Part shown: positions 24,015-32,088 of the stretch, piece after piece | How positions within the stretch are numbered: the stretch's first letter is position 1 | Layout: each line of letters opens with the position of its first letter | Origin: Marixanthomonas sp. SCSIO 43207 | GTDB taxonomy: Bacteria; Bacteroidota; Bacteroidia; Flavobacteriales; Flavobacteriaceae | Reading direction: 5' to 3' | Length of the DNA: 64,000 bases | Assembly: GCF_019904255.1 (NCBI RefSeq) | Contig: NZ_CP063203.1 | Coordinates: 868,001 to 932,000, forward strand | Position numbers and translations under genes: made by a program | The notes under the pieces: model-generated | Seen by the model: the letters and a program-made list of their open reading frames with translations, nothing else | Told to the model about the DNA's origin: nothing | Databases searched by the model: none

Positions 24015-27000
24015 TGGAATTTTTAAAATACGTTTGTACTTTCTCTTTATACTGAGGTCGCAAAGGTAGTATTTCCCTATTTAAAATTTCTGTGGTATTA
24101 AAGTACTTTTTTACTTCTTCTGGCGAGAGCCTCAATGTGTTTGTAAAGGTTTTAGTGTTGGTTTCAGATTCTCTTCTACTTTCTTGACCTTGTTGAAATG
24201 TTGCTTTATCAAGTTTTAGCAATTCATATTGTAAATTAAGCATTTGTTGAAGGGTGCCTTGATTAAAACCTTTATCCAGTAACTGCTGTTCTACTCCTTC
24301 CATCTTCTTTAAAAGATCTCCTCCTTTGCCTCGTAGTCCTTCTTTATTAAGGCGCTCTTCAAGTTGTTGTCTAAGCATTTGCTGTTGTTTATATATTTCA
24401 TACAATTCGCCATTACTCTGCTCACTGTTGCCATTTCCATTTTTTCCGTTTTGGCTTTGTCCACCATCAGATCCAGATTGACCATTTTCACCTTGTCCCT
24501 CTCCTTGACCCTCTCCTTGGTTTTGCCCTTCTCCTTTTCCTTGTCCGTTTTGATTCCCTTTTTGTCCACCTTGTTTACCAAGCCCTTCTTTCATTTTTTC
24601 TGAAAGACTTTCTTGTTTTTTGATTATATCTGGCAATTGAAACCCTCTGCCTTCTCCTTGACCTTGTCCTTTTCCTTTGCCTTGACCAGATCCTGAAGCG
24701 CTCATGCTCATTTGGTTTTGCATATTATTAAGTAATTCACTTAACATAATAGCCAACTCATTTGCACCCGTTACAGTGTATTGTTGACTAGCAACGCCTT
24801 GGCGCATTTGGTTTTGCGCTAATCTATCTAAAGATTTATCAATGTTATACTGAATCTCAGTTAGTGTGCTGTTAATTTTTCCACTAATCATTGGTTGCCG
24901 AAGTGAAAGTGCAAAAATACTGTCATCTACATGTTCAAAATTGAGTTTTAAGTCATTTTGAATATTTAGCTTTTTACCAAATACCGGACTGCCATAATCG
25001 ATGGTTTCAAATTCTTTCATCAAGTCTTCTTGCTCAAAAGAGAAAACTAAAAGATTATCTAGTATCTGGCGTAACATTTTTACATCTTCCTCTATTGACT
25101 CCATTTGACCGGCTTGCATTTGCATCTGCATTTGCTTGCTCATTTCTTTCATTTTTTGACCAGCCTTTTGTTGGCTTTTTTGAGCATCCGGCATTTGTTG
25201 TTGGTCCAACTTTTCGGAAGCATTTTCTTGTTCTTTATCAACAATTTTTTCTCCTATTTCATCTTTTGGGAGTTGCATTGGGTTTTTAAGCTCACCGTTT
25301 TCTTTTTCCAGTTGTTGCATCTCCTCTTTATATTTTTCAAACTTTTCATTAAGTTCTTCTTGCGCTTCTTTTGTGTTTTCCTCTTCTGGTGATTGCGAAA
25401 GTTTTTCTTGTTCTTCACCCAACTTGAATAAATCTTCGGCTAACTTTTCAGCTTTTTTGGTAACGTAATAGCGTTTGGTCAATTCAACTAATTGTTCAAG
25501 ATTTTTTTCTTGGTTTTTATTCTGCTTAGCTAGTTTCTCTAATTTTTCGGTTAACTCTTCTTTCTGAATTTTTTCTTGCAGTTTTTCAAGTTCATCTAGT
25601 AGTTTTTCATTCTCTTCTAGTCGTTCTTCATTTTCTTGCAAGCGGTCCTCAAGTTGTTTTTTAAATGGGTCCTCTTTTTCTTCAGGCTGAAAATTATCTA
25701 GATTTTCTTTTAATTCTTTTGAAAAATTCTTCATCATTTCTTCTTGCTGTTTTTGACGCTTGATGAAGTTTTCAAGTTTTCTTTTATCGTTCCAGTTAAG
25801 TTCTTTTTTCTCTTTTTGTGTTTTTGAAAGTTCTTCTAGGCTTTTGTCTTGGTCTTTTAATTTATCGAGCGTTTTATCTAGATCTTTGATTGTAGCATCT
25901 TGTTGCTTTAATTGCTCATCTTGTAACTCTTCATTGGTTAATTTTCTGAATGAATACACACCAGATTTACTTGACTTAAAGTTATGAATAGCGTCGTTAT
26001 CAAATATTTCAAAATAATATTCATAAGCAACACCTTCTTCCAAAGGTAATTGACTGGGAAATGTATACACAAATTGATCAAAATTGCTTGTATTAACAGG
26101 TAGCTGCTCTGTCTTGGCGTTTTCTTTTTCACCAACAGGATAATAGACCAACCTAAGTTTTGTAAGACCATAATCATCACTTACTTTACCTAGAAAATAA
26201 ACCAATTGTGTGTCGGTGCTGTCTTGTTTAGATTGTACATCAATTTCAGGATATTCGTCTTTTATTACACCTAGTGTGAAGGAAAGGTTTTCATAATCTT
26301 TTAGCTTGGTATTTGAAGTTGTAATTGCGTAATCAAGCTTGTTGTAAATATTTTTCTGAAATGTAAACTGTGGATTTTTTTCAGAAAAACGATAGGCTGT
26401 GTCTTGAGTTTTTAAATTGACGGTATTGGTGTTTTTTGTGGTTACTTGCCAAGTAACTTGTGTCCCTTCTGGAATAGTTGCATTTCCTGTACTTTTAAGT
26501 ATTTCATCCTTTTTTCCGGTGTAGGAAGGATAATTTAACACCATTTCAAAACCTAATAAGGAGGGGGTTTTTACAACATCTAGAGTATATTGTCTTGATT
26601 GTACTTTATTTGCTTTTAATCTGAAATTAATAGGGTCAATAGGCTGAGAAAAAGTATATTCAAATAATCCCGGAGCTGTTTGCTGTAAATAATAGGTTTC
26701 ATTATTAAATTGAATACTTGCATTTTGTGGGATAACCGTTCCTTCGGTACGTATTTTTAATGTGTAGTTTTTATTTTCTATTGCAGAGAGTTCATCATTT
26801 AAAACAATAAAGCTAAAAGGAGCCGGAGGTTCATAAGCAGTGTCATAATTTACAACGCGTTCATAACTGCTAGAGAAAAGGTTTTTTTCACCCAACAGAC
26901 TTACCAAAACAAAAATTAAAACCGGAATTGCAGCATATTTTAGATATTTGAAATTGGTTTTAAAGTTTATTGCAGTTTGAAAAGGGATGGGTTGCAATTC

Positions 27001-27399
27001 TGCTGCTTTTTGATCAATACTTGCCGCTAGTAATTCACTTTGATGTTTATTTCGGTTTAACTGAATAACATTAAGCAGTTTGTCACTTACATTGGGAAAA
27101 TGATTTCCTATAATAGTTGAAGCTTCATCGTGTGATATCCCGTTTTGAAATTTAAAAAGTTTTGCCAACGGAAAGGCAATAAACCTCACAAATAGGGCTA
27201 CTTCAACAGTAATAAAAATCCAAAACAATATGGTTCTGCCTAATGGGCTAAGCCAAAGAAAATATTCAACCAAAAGTGTAATAATAAAATAAAGCAGCCC
27301 AATAGAAAAAAATAAAATAGCACCTTTTATCAATTCATTGGTGTAGTATTTTTTAATGAATTGTTCTAGTTTTTGTTGAATGATGCTAAATGTGCTCAT
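24007..27399 (-). CDS. DUF4175 family large membrane protein
   Basis: This 1130-residue protein is specific to Bacteroidota and allied phyla. It has two N-terminal helices (about 22-80) and another near 150, an Ig-like extracytoplasmic region up to about 480, then long Glu/Lys/Gln-rich coiled coils (about 490-760). A Gly-Gln-Lys low-complexity segment (about 925-1020) and a polar C-terminus follow. Function is unknown; the layout suggests an envelope scaffold. It overlaps ybeY by 8 bases. The compositional bias makes long antisense frames on the other strand that are not genes. No catalytic motif is seen. Confidence 0.85.
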   Translation of the reverse strand: MSTFSIIQQKLEQFIKKYYTNELIKGAILFFSIGLLYFIITLLVEYFLWLSPLGRTILFWIFITVEVALFVRFIAFPLAKLFKFQNGISHDEASTIIGNHFPNVSDKLLNVIQLNRNKHQSELLAASIDQKAAELQPIPFQTAINFKTNFKYLKYAAIPVLIFVLVSLLGEKNLFSSSYERVVNYDTAYEPPAPFSFIVLNDELSAIENKNYTLKIRTEGTVIPQNASIQFNNETYYLQQTAPGLFEYTFSQPIDPINFRLKANKVQSRQYTLDVVKTPSLLGFEMVLNYPSYTGKKDEILKSTGNATIPEGTQVTWQVTTKNTNTVNLKTQDTAYRFSEKNPQFTFQKNIYNKLDYAITTSNTKLKDYENLSFTLGVIKDEYPEIDVQSKQDSTDTQLVYFLGKVSDDYGLTKLRLVYYPVGEKENAKTEQLPVNTSNFDQFVYTFPSQLPLEEGVAYEYYFEIFDNDAIHNFKSSKSGVYSFRKLTNEELQDEQLKQQDATIKDLDKTLDKLKDQDKSLEELSKTQKEKKELNWNDKRKLENFIKRQKQQEEMMKNFSKELKENLDNFQPEEKEDPFKKQLEDRLQENEERLEENEKLLDELEKLQEKIQKEELTEKLEKLAKQNKNQEKNLEQLVELTKRYYVTKKAEKLAEDLFKLGEEQEKLSQSPEEENTKEAQEELNEKFEKYKEEMQQLEKENGELKNPMQLPKDEIGEKIVDKEQENASEKLDQQQMPDAQKSQQKAGQKMKEMSKQMQMQMQAGQMESIEEDVKMLRQILDNLLVFSFEQEDLMKEFETIDYGSPVFGKKLNIQNDLKLNFEHVDDSIFALSLRQPMISGKINSTLTEIQYNIDKSLDRLAQNQMRQGVASQQYTVTGANELAIMLSELLNNMQNQMSMSASGSGQGKGKGQGQGEGRGFQLPDIIKKQESLSEKMKEGLGKQGGQKGNQNGQGKGEGQNQGEGQGEGQGENGQSGSDGGQSQNGKNGNGNSEQSNGELYEIYKQQQMLRQQLEERLNKEGLRGKGGDLLKKMEGVEQQLLDKGFNQGTLQQMLNLQYELLKLDKATFQQGQESRRESETNTKTFTNTLRLSPEEVKKYFNTTEILNREILPLRPQYKEKVQTYFKNSND

Positions 27400-27540
27400 G
27401 TGCTTGCTTCGTATTATTCAGAACTTCTAAAATACAACTTTATTTTAAGAATTCTGTAGGCTAGTTGCACATCAAAAATTGCTCCAAAAAAATATAGGTA
27501 TCACGTCTGTTATAGATGTGCATGGCTACAAATAGAATTG

Positions 27541-27548
27541 TATCTTTG
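27541..27548 (+). promoter_or_regulatory. -7 promoter element of gltX
   Basis: TATCTTTG matches TAnnTTTG, 24 bases before the gltX ATG. Confidence 0.55.
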
Positions 27549-27572
27549 TCGCCCTAATAAAAATTATAATCC

Positions 27573-29081
27573 ATGGCTCAAAAAACACGGGTACGTTTTG
27601 CTCCAAGTCCTACAGGACCACTACATATTGGTGGTGTTCGCACTGCTTTGTTTAACTATTTGTTTGCTAAAAAACACGATGGTGATTTTGTGTTGCGTAT
27701 AGAAGACACAGACCAAACTCGTTATGTAGAAGGTGCAGAAAAGTACATTGTTGAAGCCTTAGATTGGTTAAACATTCCTTTTGACGAAGGTCCACAAAAA
27801 GACGGAGGGTTTGGTCCGTATCGCCAAAGTGAGCGCAAGCATTTGTACAGAGAGTATGCCGATAAGTTATTGGCTTCAGAAAATGCTTACTATGCTTTTG
27901 ATACAGCTGAAGAGTTAAATGAACACCGAAAAAACCATGAAGCCGAAGGAAAAACCTTCATCTATAATTGGCACAACCGATTAAAACTTAAAAATTCGCT
28001 ATCACTTTCTAAAGAAGAAGTTCAACAAAAACTGGATGCCGGAGAAACATATGTAATCCGGTTCAAATCGCCAGAAAATGAAACACTTCATTTGAAAGAT
28101 ATGATTCGAGGTGGTATGCAGATTGATACCAGTATTTTGGACGATAAAGTGTTGTTTAAAAGTGATGGCATGCCAACGTATCATTTAGCGAATATCGTAG
28201 ATGATCATTTAATGAAAATCACTCACGTAATTCGTGGTGAAGAATGGTTGCCTTCTCTTGCTTTACACGTTTTGTTATATAGAGCCTTTGGGTGGGATGC
28301 TCCAAAGTTTGCGCATCTACCTCTTATTATGAAACCGGTAGGAAAAGGTAAATTAAGTAAACGTGATGGTGATAAAATGGGCTTTCCGGTATTTCCTCTT
28401 GAATGGAAAACAGCTTCGGGTGAAATTTATTCGGGGTATCGTGAAGATGGTTATTTGGCCGAAGCAGTTATCAATATGCTAGCGTTCTTGGGTTGGAACC
28501 CAGGTACAGAACAAGAGCTGTTCACTTTGGAAGAACTTATTCAAGCATTTGATTTGGATCGCGTTAACAAAGCCGGAGCAAAATTTGATCCCGAAAAAAC
28601 AAAGTGGTTTCAACACCATTATTTACAAAAAGTTGATAACGGAATTTTAGCCGGACAGTTTAAAGAACTGCTCTCCAAAAAGGGTATTGAAACCTCACTA
28701 CCTATAGAAACAATTGTTGAATTACTTAAAGAGCGTGCTACCTTTATTTCAGATATTTGGGAACAAGGAAGTTTCTTTTTTGTGGCTCCAGATAGTTTTG
28801 ATGAAAAAGCAGCAAAAAAAGCTTTTAAAGAAGGTACAGAAGCTATTCTTCAAAAAGTGATTTCACTTATGAATGAGGTAGAAGAGTTTTCAGCAGCTAC
28901 TATTTCAGACAAAATAAAAGGTTGGATTACCGATAATGAAATAGGCTTCGGAAAAGTTATGATGCCCTTGCGTTTATCACTTGTTGGTGAAATGAAAGGT
29001 CCAGATGTGTTTGTAATTGCCTCGCTTCTTGGAAAGGAAGAAAGTATTAAGCGTATAGAGAAAGCGATAGCTTCACTTTAA
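27573..29081 (+). CDS. gltX: Glutamyl-tRNA synthetase
   Basis: This class I synthetase charges tRNA-Glu with glutamate. It has 502 residues. The HIGH-type motif is PSPTGPLHIGG (residues 11-22), and the KMSKS-type loop is GKLSKRDGD near residue 257. RIEDTDQTR at about 46 is also conserved, and the C-terminal helical anticodon domain is present. Because a separate glnS lies 4.7 kb away, this enzyme probably need not mischarge tRNA-Gln. It ends four bases into the convergent outer-membrane protein gene. Confidence 0.98.
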   Translation: MAQKTRVRFAPSPTGPLHIGGVRTALFNYLFAKKHDGDFVLRIEDTDQTRYVEGAEKYIVEALDWLNIPFDEGPQKDGGFGPYRQSERKHLYREYADKLLASENAYYAFDTAEELNEHRKNHEAEGKTFIYNWHNRLKLKNSLSLSKEEVQQKLDAGETYVIRFKSPENETLHLKDMIRGGMQIDTSILDDKVLFKSDGMPTYHLANIVDDHLMKITHVIRGEEWLPSLALHVLLYRAFGWDAPKFAHLPLIMKPVGKGKLSKRDGDKMGFPVFPLEWKTASGEIYSGYREDGYLAEAVINMLAFLGWNPGTEQELFTLEELIQAFDLDRVNKAGAKFDPEKTKWFQHHYLQKVDNGILAGQFKELLSKKGIETSLPIETIVELLKERATFISDIWEQGSFFFVAPDSFDEKAAKKAFKEGTEAILQKVISLMNEVEEFSAATISDKIKGWITDNEIGFGKVMMPLRLSLVGEMKGPDVFVIASLLGKEESIKRIEKAIASL

Positions 29082-29734
29082 AAATAGAATACAGCACCCA
29101 AAATTAAAGTAGAGCTATTTCCTTTAACGTCTTCAAGTTCAGGAATATCTTTTTCAGTAAGGTTGTTAAGCATATTGGTAATGCCATATTGGTAATGTGC
29201 TAATACTCTAAAGCTTTTAAAACCGGCAGTTATTCCACCTAAAACTCTAAAGTTAAAAGTAGATATGTCTTCTACGTCTTGGGCTCTTACCGCCGTGTAA
29301 CCGTCTAAGATGTAATCATTGTAAGCCTCATCTTTTACTTTCATTTTTCCATTAACATTTAAAACAGGTCCAAATTCTAAGCTAAGATGATGTTCAACTA
29401 TATTTAGGCTTCCTAAGAGATTAATTTGAGCTGCTAGAATAGAATATTCTATGTTTTGAGTATCGGTAAGGTTACTACCTACTATTTCAACATTTGATTG
29501 ACTAAAATTAATTCCATAAACAAGGTCAAAACTATTTCTGAAAGATCCTCTGGTGGTAAAACCGGCTATAAATCCTTGAGATTGGTTAGTAGTAAAATCT
29601 GATGTATTGATATCAAATAAAGTTAATCCGCCGGTTACTCCTAGTCGATTGTATTCATCAAAGTTGCGTTGAGCTGTCATTTGTTGAAATGAAACAATCA
29701 AAATAGTAACAAGAAAAAGGTTTTTAAGACTCAT
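29078..29734 (-). CDS. Outer-membrane beta-barrel protein (PorT/OMP_b-brl-like)
   Basis: This is a 218-residue exported protein with a signal peptide (1-21, ending TAQ). The rest is a series of alternating amphipathic strands, many ending in aromatic residues, and the protein finishes in LILGAVFYF, with the terminal Phe typical of BAM-assembled barrels. It resembles the eight-stranded PorT-like barrels common in Flavobacteriaceae. No specific function can be assigned. It is convergent with gltX, and the stop codons overlap by four bases. It is divergent from the Band-7 gene. Confidence 0.75.
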   Translation of the reverse strand: MSLKNLFLVTILIVSFQQMTAQRNFDEYNRLGVTGGLTLFDINTSDFTTNQSQGFIAGFTTRGSFRNSFDLVYGINFSQSNVEIVGSNLTDTQNIEYSILAAQINLLGSLNIVEHHLSLEFGPVLNVNGKMKVKDEAYNDYILDGYTAVRAQDVEDISTFNFRVLGGITAGFKSFRVLAHYQYGITNMLNNLTEKDIPELEDVKGNSSTLILGAVFYF

Positions 29735-29768
29735 AGTTAAGTATATTTACGGGCGCTAAAAATAGCTT

Positions 29769-29776
29769 TATTTTTG
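29769..29776 (+). promoter_or_regulatory. -7 promoter element of the Band-7 gene
   Basis: TATTTTTG fits TAnnTTTG, 38 bases before the ATG. Confidence 0.4.
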
Positions 29777-29814
29777 TATCTTCAACTAATTATTCAACTA
29801 AATTTATATACACA

Positions 29815-30810
29815 ATGGGTGGTTTACTTCTTTTAATACCAATAATAATTGTTGGTTTCTTTATTTTACTTTCGGGTATTTTTACCGTTAAACAACAAAC
29901 GGCAGCAATTGTAGAACGCTTCGGAAAATTTTTAAGTATCCGAAATTCCGGTTTACATTTTAAAATTCCGGTTTTTGACCAAATTGCCGGTCGTATTAAT
30001 TTAAAAATTCAGCAGCTAGATGTTTTGGTAGAAACAAAAACAAAGGATGATGTATTTGTTAGACTTAAAATTTCAGTACAATTTCAAGTTATTAGAGAAA
30101 AAGTTTATGATGCATTTTACAAACTACAAGATCCTCACGACCAGATTACATCTTATGTTTTTGATGTAGTACGTGCTGAAGTTCCAAAGATGAAACTAGA
30201 TGATGTTTTTGAACGCAAAGATGATATTGCAATTGCAGTTAAAGAAGAATTGAACGATGCCATGCTAGATTACGGATATGACATTATTAAAACGTTGGTG
30301 ACCGATATTGATCCAGATGTTCAAGTAAAAGCAGCTATGAACCGCATTAACGCTGCAGAACGTGAAAAAGTTGCAGCAGAATATGAAGCAGAAGCTGATA
30401 GAATAAAAATTGTGGCCAAAGCACGTGCAGAGGCAGAAAGCAAGCGTTTACAAGGTCAAGGTATTGCAGATCAACGTAGAGAAATTGCTCGCGGTCTTGA
30501 AGAAAGTGTCGATGTTTTAAACAACGTAGGTATTAACTCGCAAGAGGCGTCTGCATTGATAGTTGTAACACAACATTATGATACACTTCAATCTATTGGA
30601 GAAGAGACTAATACCAATTTAATTTTGTTACCTAATTCTCCTCAAGCCGGAAGTAATATGTTAAACGATATGATTGCTTCGTTTGTGGCAAGTAATAAAA
30701 TTGGGGAAGAAATGAAAAAGCAAAATGAAGCCAAAGGAATAGGTTCTACCAAGAGTAAAAAGAAAAGAAATCCACCAACTTCAGATGAGGATACAGATAT
30801 AACTTTTTAA
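29815..30810 (+). CDS. SPFH/Band-7 (prohibitin-stomatin) membrane protein
   Basis: This is a 331-residue protein with one N-terminal membrane helix (about 4-27). The SPFH domain starts at TVKQQTAAIVERFGKF and runs to about 200. An Ala/Glu/Lys-rich coiled coil (about 185-225, with AEYEAEADRIKIVAKARAEA-like periodicity) and a Lys-rich tail follow. Such proteins oligomerise at the membrane and can scaffold microdomains or modulate proteases. No NfeD partner is adjacent. It stands alone and is followed at once by a strong terminator. Confidence 0.92.
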   Translation: MGGLLLLIPIIIVGFFILLSGIFTVKQQTAAIVERFGKFLSIRNSGLHFKIPVFDQIAGRINLKIQQLDVLVETKTKDDVFVRLKISVQFQVIREKVYDAFYKLQDPHDQITSYVFDVVRAEVPKMKLDDVFERKDDIAIAVKEELNDAMLDYGYDIIKTLVTDIDPDVQVKAAMNRINAAEREKVAAEYEAEADRIKIVAKARAEAESKRLQGQGIADQRREIARGLEESVDVLNNVGINSQEASALIVVTQHYDTLQSIGEETNTNLILLPNSPQAGSNMLNDMIASFVASNKIGEEMKKQNEAKGIGSTKSKKKRNPPTSDEDTDITF

Positions 30811-30814
30811 CAAT

Positions 30815-30846
30815 AAAAAAGCCGCTAATTAAAGCGGCTTTTTTTT
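30815..30846. terminator. Intrinsic terminator after the Band-7 gene (bidirectional)
   Basis: The repeat AAAAAAGCCGCT pairs with AGCGGCTTTTTT across a 6-base loop. A-run and T-run on the two sides let it serve both the Band-7 gene and the converging YtxH-type cassette. Confidence 0.92.
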
Positions 30847-30856
30847 GTGTTATCTT

Positions 30857-31108
30857 TTATTCGTCTGGATCTTTAACTTCTTTCACTTTTTTAACTCCTA
30901 ATATACTGTTTGCAATCTTCACAATTAAGGCTTTTTGAGCGATGGAGCCTATCATACTTCCTATAATACTTATGGGCGAAAAAGTGTCTTTAAAGTCTTC
31001 TTTTGTAGTCGTTACACTTAGTTTTAATTCTTCTTTATCAATTTGAGATTTAAGTTTTAGGTATTTTAAATCTCTATCTATTTCTTCAAAAGTAGTGTAT
31101 CGTTTCAT
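30857..31108 (-). CDS. Small protein of the YtxH/holin stress cassette (probably DUF6327)
   Basis: This is an 83-residue protein with a charged helical N-terminus (FEEIDRDLKYLKLKSQIDKEEL) and a Gly/Ile-rich stretch at about 45-70 that could lie on or in the membrane. I recognise it as the small third member that often follows a holin-like and a YtxH gene in flavobacteria (I believe DUF6327). No biochemical function is known to me. The ATG overlaps the stop of the holin-like gene (ATGA), so the two are translationally coupled. It ends at the terminator shared with the Band-7 gene. Confidence 0.7.
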   Translation of the reverse strand: MKRYTTFEEIDRDLKYLKLKSQIDKEELKLSVTTTKEDFKDTFSPISIIGSMIGSIAQKALIVKIANSILGVKKVKEVKDPDE

Positions 31109-31536
31109 GAGCTGTGATTTTGGATGGTTTCCTTGTAAGTATCTGCCTCTTGATGTGCTTCATTTTCTACAGTACTTTTTTCATCTTCATCGTCATACAA
31201 CAGTTCAGAAAATTTAATAAGCAAACTACGCTCAATTAATTTTTTTCCGAAAACTAATAAGAAAATTGTCACTAACGCATAAAACCCACCAACAATGAGA
31301 AATCCTGCAAAACTACTTTCTAGCACAATGCCTAGCCATAAAGCTACACCTATGGAAATAAATAGTAATACAAACAAGAAAAAACTACCGAACACCAATA
31401 AATTTACAAGTGAAATGGCACCTTTCATTGAGGATTTAAACAAGCGAAGTTTGTAATACTCCGCTGTACTGGTTCCATATTCTTGAAATTTATCGCTTAC
31501 GGATTGAATGTTGTCGGTAAGACGATCAAAAGCCAT
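31105..31536 (-). CDS. Phage-holin-family (Phage_holin_3_6/DUF1469-like) membrane protein
   Basis: This 143-residue protein has a charged N-terminal region (1-35), two hydrophobic helices (about 42-68 and 75-100), and an acidic C-terminal tail. This is the layout of the so-called phage holin family of chromosomal stress proteins, often found in YqjE-like operons. There is no phage gene nearby, so a lysis role is unlikely; an envelope-stress role is more plausible. It starts one base after the YtxH stop and overlaps the next small gene. Confidence 0.8.
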   Translation of the reverse strand: MAFDRLTDNIQSVSDKFQEYGTSTAEYYKLRLFKSSMKGAISLVNLLVFGSFFLFVLLFISIGVALWLGIVLESSFAGFLIVGGFYALVTIFLLVFGKKLIERSLLIKFSELLYDDEDEKSTVENEAHQEADTYKETIQNHSS

Positions 31537-31537
31537 A

Positions 31538-31915
31538 TTATGCAGTTGCTTTTTTAGCTTTCGTCTTTACTTTAGCTTCTTCGTTTTCTCTTTGAAGTTT
31601 AGCATTTTGCTTACGCAGTGCTTCTAGTTTTTCTTCCATAGCTACTAAAATATCATCTGCTTTATAACTAGCTGAAGATAATGTGCTTTCTAGTTTTTCT
31701 TCAAAGCTTAATCTAGCTTGTTGAGCTTTTTCACTTAAGTTACTTGATGTTTCTTTTACGTGTTTATCAAGTTGTTTTCTAGCTTTTTTTGCTTCTTTAC
31801 TTATTTGCTTTCTAGTCTTTGATCCTTTATCTGGTGCGTAAAGAATACCTATTCCTGCTCCTATAGCAGCTCCGGTTAGTAAAGCTAAAAGTGTTTGTCC
31901 TGTATTTGATGCCAT
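31538..31915 (-). CDS. YtxH domain protein
   Basis: This 125-residue protein begins with a glycine-rich hydrophobic helix (LLALLTGAAIGAGIGILYAP, about 9-28) followed by DKGSKTRKQISK, the classic YtxH entry. A long Lys/Glu/Ala helix (35-125) that probably forms a coiled coil comes after. YtxH proteins are membrane-linked and induced by general stress in Firmicutes; the role in Bacteroidota is unproven. It is first of three tightly linked genes (YtxH, holin-like, DUF6327-like), forming one transcription unit. Confidence 0.88.
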   Translation of the reverse strand: MASNTGQTLLALLTGAAIGAGIGILYAPDKGSKTRKQISKEAKKARKQLDKHVKETSSNLSEKAQQARLSFEEKLESTLSSASYKADDILVAMEEKLEALRKQNAKLQRENEEAKVKTKAKKATA

Positions 31916-32088
31916 TTTCTATTATTTTATTAGTTAATAATACCAAAGTTACGTAAGCAAGATACGTATTGCTGTTAACAACCGGTTAATACTCAAAAAA
32001 ATACCTATAAATTATTCTTAAAAACCAATTTTTATTACTAAAAATTCTTAATTAAGAGGTACTTGGCACACTATATACTTTATGACAT

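Noticed and set aside
24309..25392. Long open frames overlapping the DUF4175 gene, on either strand
   Set aside because: They come from the repetitive Gln/Glu/Lys/Gly codons of the real gene and encode biased Leu/Phe-rich or Lys-rich products with no family features.
30417..30432. CACGTG within the Band-7 coding sequence
   Set aside because: Flanking bases (CAAAG and CAGAG) do not fit parS.
31105..31536. A prophage, based on a holin-family protein
   Set aside because: No capsid, tail, integrase or lysin genes are nearby; the neighbours are stress-type genes.
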